The notes under the pieces are model-generated. The model had not been told where the DNA came from. It ran no database searches and saw only the letters and a list, made by a program, of their open reading frames with translations. DNA of 64,000 nucleotides from Bdellovibrio sp047344985 (GTDB lineage: Bacteria; Bdellovibrionota; Bdellovibrionia; Bdellovibrionales; Bdellovibrionaceae), in the NCBI RefSeq assembly GCF_047344985.1, contig NZ_CP178861.1:1364001-1428000 (forward strand), given 5' to 3'. Both the position numbers and the translations under genes were made by a program. Shown here piece after piece: positions 60,061-64,000 of the stretch (its first letter is position 1; every line of letters begins with the position of its first letter).

Positions 60061-60602
60061 AGCGGTGACGAACCTGTTGTGGGGGATTCTTGTTCAGCAG
60101 TTTTGGTATGGCGCCAGGCTTTTTCTGCGCGTTCAGCTCTGCGGGTTTCACGGCGCGAGCGGCGGAGTTCTCTTTCGCGCACAAAATCCATGACAAGAGC
60201 GGACATCGCCGTTTCTAAGGAAGAGGGCGGTATTGCTTCATGGCGACGATGATGAGGTGCTGTGTGATTATGATGGGGATGACGAGCGCCGGGCCACGCG
60301 CGTAAGAAGACAATTGCAAATGTAATAACTGCAATGGCGATAAGGCCAATACCTGCGCTGAGGGTGGCGGTCCAAGTGACGGCGCCGGTGCGATCGTATT
60401 GAGTTGTTCCATTAAGCAGAGCAATAAAAAATCCACCGCAGAAAAGAATCACCGCGCAAAGTCCTGCCAAAGTCAGCGAGACCACTTTGCGACTTTTGCG
60501 GCTGACTTCATCAAAAACTTCTTCGGCGGTTTCACGCAGGCTACGAGCTTTGGCATTCAGACGACCGACAACAAACGAGACAATCATGGCTATCCATTGC
60601 AT
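60054..60602 (-). CDS. YqjE-like two-helix membrane protein
   Basis: A 182-residue protein. An amphipathic N-terminal helix (ARSLRETAEEVFDEVSRKSR) is followed by two membrane helices (about residues 42-65 and 78-102) and an Arg/His-rich cytoplasmic tail. This layout and the DUF883 neighbour 55 nt upstream recall E. coli yqjD-yqjE. TAGGAG precedes ATG 60602; an upstream in-frame start lacks it. It ends 7 bp inside the convergent sigma-54 activator gene. Function unknown. Confidence 0.65.
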   Translation of the reverse strand: MQWIAMIVSFVVGRLNAKARSLRETAEEVFDEVSRKSRKVVSLTLAGLCAVILFCGGFFIALLNGTTQYDRTGAVTWTATLSAGIGLIAIAVITFAIVFLRAWPGARHPHHNHTAPHHRRHEAIPPSSLETAMSALVMDFVRERELRRSRRETRRAERAEKAWRHTKTAEQESPTTGSSPLH

Positions 60603-60657
60603 AGAAAAACTCCTAAGCTGAAGGGGAGGGCTTTGCAGCACCTCCCGGTTTTTGTTT

Positions 60658-60900
60658 TTATTGGTTGCGACGGATTAACATGCCAGCAACAAAGCCGACA
60701 GTGGCCGCTCCAAGAATTGTGTAATAAGGATGAGCTTTTACAAAATCTTCGGATACATCCATAGCTTCACGCGCTTTGTCCTGAACAGCATGGTAGCGAT
60801 CTTCCCAACCGCTGCTTTGAAGTTCCTGCTTCACGCCTTTTTTGACGTTCTCTTTGATATTGCCAATGCTGTTTTTGAAATCGTTGGGTGTCGTTTCCAT
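60658..60900 (-). CDS. YqjD/ElaB-like (DUF883) C-tail-anchored protein
   Basis: An 80-residue protein with a Lys/Glu-rich amphipathic helical body (NIKENVKKGVKQELQSSG, YHAVQDKAREAMDV) and a C-terminal helix AHPYYTILGAATVGFVAGML followed by IRRNQ, the standard end of DUF883 proteins. E. coli YqjD ties ribosomes to the inner membrane in stationary phase. Start ATG 60900 has AGGAGTG upstream. The YqjE-like gene follows on the same strand. Confidence 0.85.
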   Translation of the reverse strand: METTPNDFKNSIGNIKENVKKGVKQELQSSGWEDRYHAVQDKAREAMDVSEDFVKAHPYYTILGAATVGFVAGMLIRRNQ

Positions 60901-61038
60901 GTTCACTCCTTTTTGTGGTTGTTGGTAAGCACTGAATAGAAGAGAGCAGGAAAGATGCCAGGCCTTTCGCGATCACAGCGGCAGCGGACGAAGTCCAGAG
61001 GGAAATCTGCCCTTTTCGCTCTGGGACACTTGCCCCAT

Positions 61039-61067
61039 TTGACCACGACTTGGTGCTGGGCTAGGAT
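61039..61067 (+). promoter_or_regulatory. Possible promoter of the kefF-like gene
   Basis: TTGACC (61039-61044; 5 of 6), 17-nt spacer, TAGGAT (61062-61067; 4 of 6). ATG 61073 follows after 5 nt. AGGATGAG could instead serve as ribosome site, in which case a promoter farther upstream is needed. Confidence 0.4.
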
Positions 61068-61072
61068 GAGCC

Positions 61073-61597
61073 ATGAAAAAAGCTTTGGTACTTTTTGCGC
61101 ATCCGTTTTCAAAAAAATCCCGAGTCAATCGCACGATCATGGATTCTCTGCGGGGTCTTGATAACGTGCATGTGCATGATCTCTACGAAGAGTATCCGTA
61201 CTTTCATATCAAAGTCGACCGTGAACAAGAACTGCTCATGGAACATGATCTTGTGGTGTGGCAGCATCCGTTTTATTGGTTCAGTATGCCGCCGTTACTT
61301 AAACTGTGGTGCGACGAAGTTTTGCGCCGGGATTTCGCTTATGGTCCGGATGGTTCTCGTTTGCAGGGGAAAGATTTTCTTTTGTCTTTGACGACCGGAG
61401 GCTTGGCTGATCCGGGCAATTCACAATTAAACATTGAACCCTTTCTTGCGCCTTATCAGCAAACCGTCAAAGTGTGCGGCATGAATTGGCAAACGCCTCT
61501 GGTAATGCATTCGACGGGGAAAGCGACTCACGAAGAAGTTCTTATGCATGCCGAAAAAGTTCGACAAACCTTATTGATGTACTGTGGGTGTCCTTAA
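61073..61597 (+). CDS. kefF: KefF-like NAD(P)H:quinone oxidoreductase
   Basis: A 174-residue flavodoxin-fold enzyme. KALVLFAHPFSKKSRVN (phosphate loop), DLVVWQHPFYWFSMPPLLKLW and LLSLTTGG are the family blocks. KefF is the cytoplasmic partner that activates the KefC potassium/proton antiporter and reduces quinones; here the kefC-like gene starts on the last base of its stop codon, which strongly supports that role. Confidence 0.9.
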   Translation: MKKALVLFAHPFSKKSRVNRTIMDSLRGLDNVHVHDLYEEYPYFHIKVDREQELLMEHDLVVWQHPFYWFSMPPLLKLWCDEVLRRDFAYGPDGSRLQGKDFLLSLTTGGLADPGNSQLNIEPFLAPYQQTVKVCGMNWQTPLVMHSTGKATHEEVLMHAEKVRQTLLMYCGCP

Positions 61598-63414
61598 TGG
61601 AAGCAAGCGGGCTTTATTATATTCTGATTTTTCTTGTGGCCGCTTTGATTTGCGTGCCGATCTGCAAGCGTCTGGGTTTTGGTTCTGTTCTGGGATATCT
61701 CTTGGCCGGACTTATCATCGGTCCTTTTGGCTTGGGACTCATCAAGCGAGTCGAAGACATCATGCACCTTTCCGAATTTGGTGTCGTGCTTTTGATGTTC
61801 ATTATCGGTCTGGAATTGGAACCTAAAAAACTTTGGGAGATGCGCATTTCAATTTTTGGACTGGGCGGATTGCAGGTTTTAGTAGGCAGTGTGGTGATTG
61901 CTTTTGGAGCTTACCTTCTTTTTCCACTTTCCGCTTCGGCATCAGCTTTGATTGGAATGGCCTTCGCACTTTCGTCAACGGCCATTGGCTTGCAGCTTTT
62001 AGGCGAGCGCCGTTTGATGGCGACAACGTCCGGAAGATCTGCTTTTTCTATTTTGCTTTTCCAAGACATCGCGGTCATCCCGATGATCGCGATCCTGCCT
62101 TTGATGGTGACGACAGCGAAAATTACCGAAACTCAAGAGGGCAGTCCGCTGTTGGGAGTTTTGCGTGTCATCGGTGTTTTGCTTTTAATGGTTATCGGAG
62201 GCCGACTTTTATTGCGCCCTCTTTTGCGCTGGATTGCGGCTCAACACCTGCGTGAAATTTTCACGGCCTTTGCATTATTCTTGGTTGTCGGCATGTCGTT
62301 CGTGATGCAGCAACTGGGAGTTTCCATGGCCTTAGGAGCCTTTATGGCAGGTGTCCTCTTAGCTGACAGTGAATATCGCCACGCTCTAGAGACAGACATC
62401 GAACCTTTTAAAGGTCTGCTGATGGGATTGTTTTTTATCTCCGTCGGTATGTCCGTGAATCTTTATAAAGTTTTGCAAAGCCCGGGAATTTTCATCGGTT
62501 TGGTACTTTTGGTGTTTGTTGTAAAAACAATCATTCATGCCCTCCTCGGAATGGCTTTTAAAATCCCATCGAAACAGCTTCCTTTTTTTGCACTTCTTCT
62601 TTCACAAGTCGGGGAGTTTGCCTTCGTCTTATTGGGAGCTGCGCAAGGATTTAAAATCCTGGATGTGGATTTGGTGGGAACTTTGGTGGCTATCGTCGCT
62701 TTGTCCATGTTGATGACACCTTTAGTGGTGCTTTTCTATGATAAAATTTTGCTGCAGTTTCTTGAAAGAAAAGAAGACATGGAAGACGACAAGATTGAAA
62801 ACGAAAACAATCCCGTGATCATCGCGGGCTTCGGTCGTTTTGGTCAGATCATCGGTCGCCTGCTTTATGCCAATCGTATTAAAGCCACAGTTCTTGACCA
62901 TGAACCCAGTCAAATTGAAATGCTTCGCCGCTTTGGTTTTAAAGTTTATTATGGTGATGCGACGAGAATGGACTTGTTAGAGTCTGCGGGCGCTCATCAA
63001 GCGCAAATTTTAATTGTCGCCATTGATAATGTGGAGGACAGCCTCAAGCTCGTGGATCTGGCTAAAGAAACATTTCCGCATCTAAAAATTTATGCCCGCG
63101 CCCGCAACGTCAATCATATGTATTTGTTGATGGATCGGAAGGTCGAGGTGATCGAGCGTGAAACATTTGAGTCTTCCTTGCGTATGGGTTCTTCCGTCTT
63201 GCGTGCTCTCGGGTGGCCTGCCTACCAAAGCGTTGTGGCTGCGAATATCTTTCGCGATCACAACCTGGAAATGATTAAGGACCTGCACCAAAGAAGAGAC
63301 AATCCGGACGAAATGATCGCCAAAACAAAACAGGCCCGCGATGATCTTGAAAAAATGTTCCAAAAAGAAAATCATTATCTAGAACTTGCAGATCAAACTT
63401 GGGGCGGCGATTGA
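61597..63414 (+). CDS. kefC: KefC/KefB-type glutathione-gated K+/H+ antiporter
   Basis: A 605-residue membrane protein. About twelve helices of the CPA2 antiporter fold (residues 5-385; GYLLAGLIIGPFGLGL, ALSSTAIGLQLL, FQDIAVIPMIAILP), then a linker and a cytoplasmic TrkA-N/RCK domain with VIIAGFGRFGQIIGRLL and YYGDATRMDLLESAG. Kef systems release K+ and acidify the cell to protect against electrophiles. Whether glutathione acts here is inferred. Start ATG 61597 shares a base with the kefF-like stop. A Ppx/GppA-like gene follows with 1-bp overlap. Confidence 0.93.
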   Translation: MEASGLYYILIFLVAALICVPICKRLGFGSVLGYLLAGLIIGPFGLGLIKRVEDIMHLSEFGVVLLMFIIGLELEPKKLWEMRISIFGLGGLQVLVGSVVIAFGAYLLFPLSASASALIGMAFALSSTAIGLQLLGERRLMATTSGRSAFSILLFQDIAVIPMIAILPLMVTTAKITETQEGSPLLGVLRVIGVLLLMVIGGRLLLRPLLRWIAAQHLREIFTAFALFLVVGMSFVMQQLGVSMALGAFMAGVLLADSEYRHALETDIEPFKGLLMGLFFISVGMSVNLYKVLQSPGIFIGLVLLVFVVKTIIHALLGMAFKIPSKQLPFFALLLSQVGEFAFVLLGAAQGFKILDVDLVGTLVAIVALSMLMTPLVVLFYDKILLQFLERKEDMEDDKIENENNPVIIAGFGRFGQIIGRLLYANRIKATVLDHEPSQIEMLRRFGFKVYYGDATRMDLLESAGAHQAQILIVAIDNVEDSLKLVDLAKETFPHLKIYARARNVNHMYLLMDRKVEVIERETFESSLRMGSSVLRALGWPAYQSVVAANIFRDHNLEMIKDLHQRRDNPDEMIAKTKQARDDLEKMFQKENHYLELADQTWGGD

Positions 63415-64000
63415 TGATGAGATATGTTTTAATACTGAGCGCATTTGTTTTTTTTGGAGACATCAGCTTTGCCGGTAACTGCCAGGAAAAACAAGGTGCT
63501 TTGGATTTTGGATCCGGAACAACGAAAGCTTTTGCGGCTCTTGTCGATGTCTGTAAAAAACAAATTATTGAAGTGATCTACGAAGAGCGTCTTCCTATTG
63601 CTCTGAATGAGGCTTTAGAAAAATCTCCGAACAACGAAATTCCAGTGCCTGTTATTAGTGAAGCTCTGCCTCGTTATCGGGGCCTCGTCAAAAAAATGAA
63701 AGAATTGGAAGTAGGGAAGATCTATGCGGTGGCAACCTCTGTCTTTAGAGTGGCTAAAAACGGCAAAGACATCGCCCAAAAAATTTCTAGGGAGCTTAAG
63801 ATTCCCGTGAATATTATTTCCCAAGAGAGGGAAGCCGAGTTGGGTTTTTGGTCGGCTCTGGCACAAAAGAAAGTTTCTGCGGATGACTCCATTGTGGTTT
63901 GGGATATTGGCGGAGGCTCCATGCAGATGTATTCCCGAGAGCATGGAAAAGTGCATATTTATCAGGGAAATCTTGCTTCGGTGACTTTCAAAAATAAAAT
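63414..64000 (+). CDS. Exported Ppx/GppA-like phosphatase (partial)
   Basis: Cut by the right edge; 195 codons are visible. A hydrophobic N-terminus reads as a signal peptide (MMRYVLILSAFVFFGDISFA) before the actin-like ATPase fold: QGALDFGSGTTKAF (first phosphate loop), VATSVFRVAKNG, ISQEREAELGFW and VVWDIGGGSMQM (second loop). Ppx/GppA enzymes degrade polyphosphate or pppGpp and are normally cytoplasmic, so an exported one is unexpected. Start is ATG 63414 (1-bp overlap with kefC) or the next ATG at 63417. No strong ribosome site. Confidence 0.8.
   Translation, partial: MMRYVLILSAFVFFGDISFAGNCQEKQGALDFGSGTTKAFAALVDVCKKQIIEVIYEERLPIALNEALEKSPNNEIPVPVISEALPRYRGLVKKMKELEVGKIYAVATSVFRVAKNGKDIAQKISRELKIPVNIISQEREAELGFWSALAQKKVSADDSIVVWDIGGGSMQMYSREHGKVHIYQGNLASVTFKNK

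Overview
The window looks like chromosomal DNA of a Bdellovibrio-type predatory bacterium (Bdellovibrionota). This is an inference from gene content, not a database match: a lipid A operon with a GnnA-like gene (Bdellovibrio lipid A is built on 2,3-diamino-glucose), a type IV pilus operon, many L,D-transpeptidase, sigma-54-activator and cyclic-nucleotide-type proteins, and an HNH/DUF222-like gene. Coding density is high, genes are tightly packed in operons with 1-8 bp overlaps, and there is one tRNA. No rRNA, insertion sequence, prophage or CRISPR array was seen.

Layout. 1-2330 (minus): envelope operon of a von Willebrand A lipoprotein, a GYF-PilZ protein and an ExbB/MotA-type channel cut by the left edge. 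2331-4580: AT-rich, repeat-rich island holding one HNH endonuclease gene. 4581-6177 (minus): membrane protein and mazG. 6302-12500 (plus): pgpH-like HD phosphodiesterase, ybeY, prfB (with the classical +1 frameshift), and a LolCDE-type lipoprotein export pair. 12757-14562: large cysteine-rich lipoprotein. 14770-23634: bamA, skp/ompH, lpxA, gnnA-like, lpxB, lpxK, an LpxL-type acyltransferase and a DUF3108 lipoprotein, i.e. outer membrane assembly and lipid A. 23713-32773: LuxR-type regulator, double cNMP-binding protein, two GT9 glycosyltransferases, a pseudouridine synthase, a CHASE2 kinase/NtrC-type regulator pair, ribF and an AroE-like protein. 33683-40672: pilB, a degenerate pilT, pilC, pilS, pilR. 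40754-42010: DJ-1-like protein and a bacterioferritin.

42208-49179 is the most unusual block: a PstS-like binding protein, a four-haem lipoprotein, a YceI protein, a two-haem lipoprotein, an outer membrane barrel with an N-terminal haem site, and a second porin, all in one direction with almost no gaps. I read it as an undescribed anion-uptake/periplasmic redox module. 49181-64000 is mixed: HerA/YjgR-like ATPase, atypical ClC protein, tRNA-Arg(CCU), an App1-like secreted protein, a 35-residue membrane protein, M1 peptidase, TruC-like synthase, L,D-transpeptidase, DsbA-like protein, a DJ-1 protein joined to a receiver-less sigma-54 activator, a YqjD/YqjE pair, KefF/KefC, and an exported Ppx/GppA-like protein cut by the right edge.

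A recurring theme is genes with no Shine-Dalgarno sequence but a -10-like hexamer 5-8 nt before the start codon (prfB, 23713, 25570, ribF, kefF-like), suggesting leaderless transcripts.
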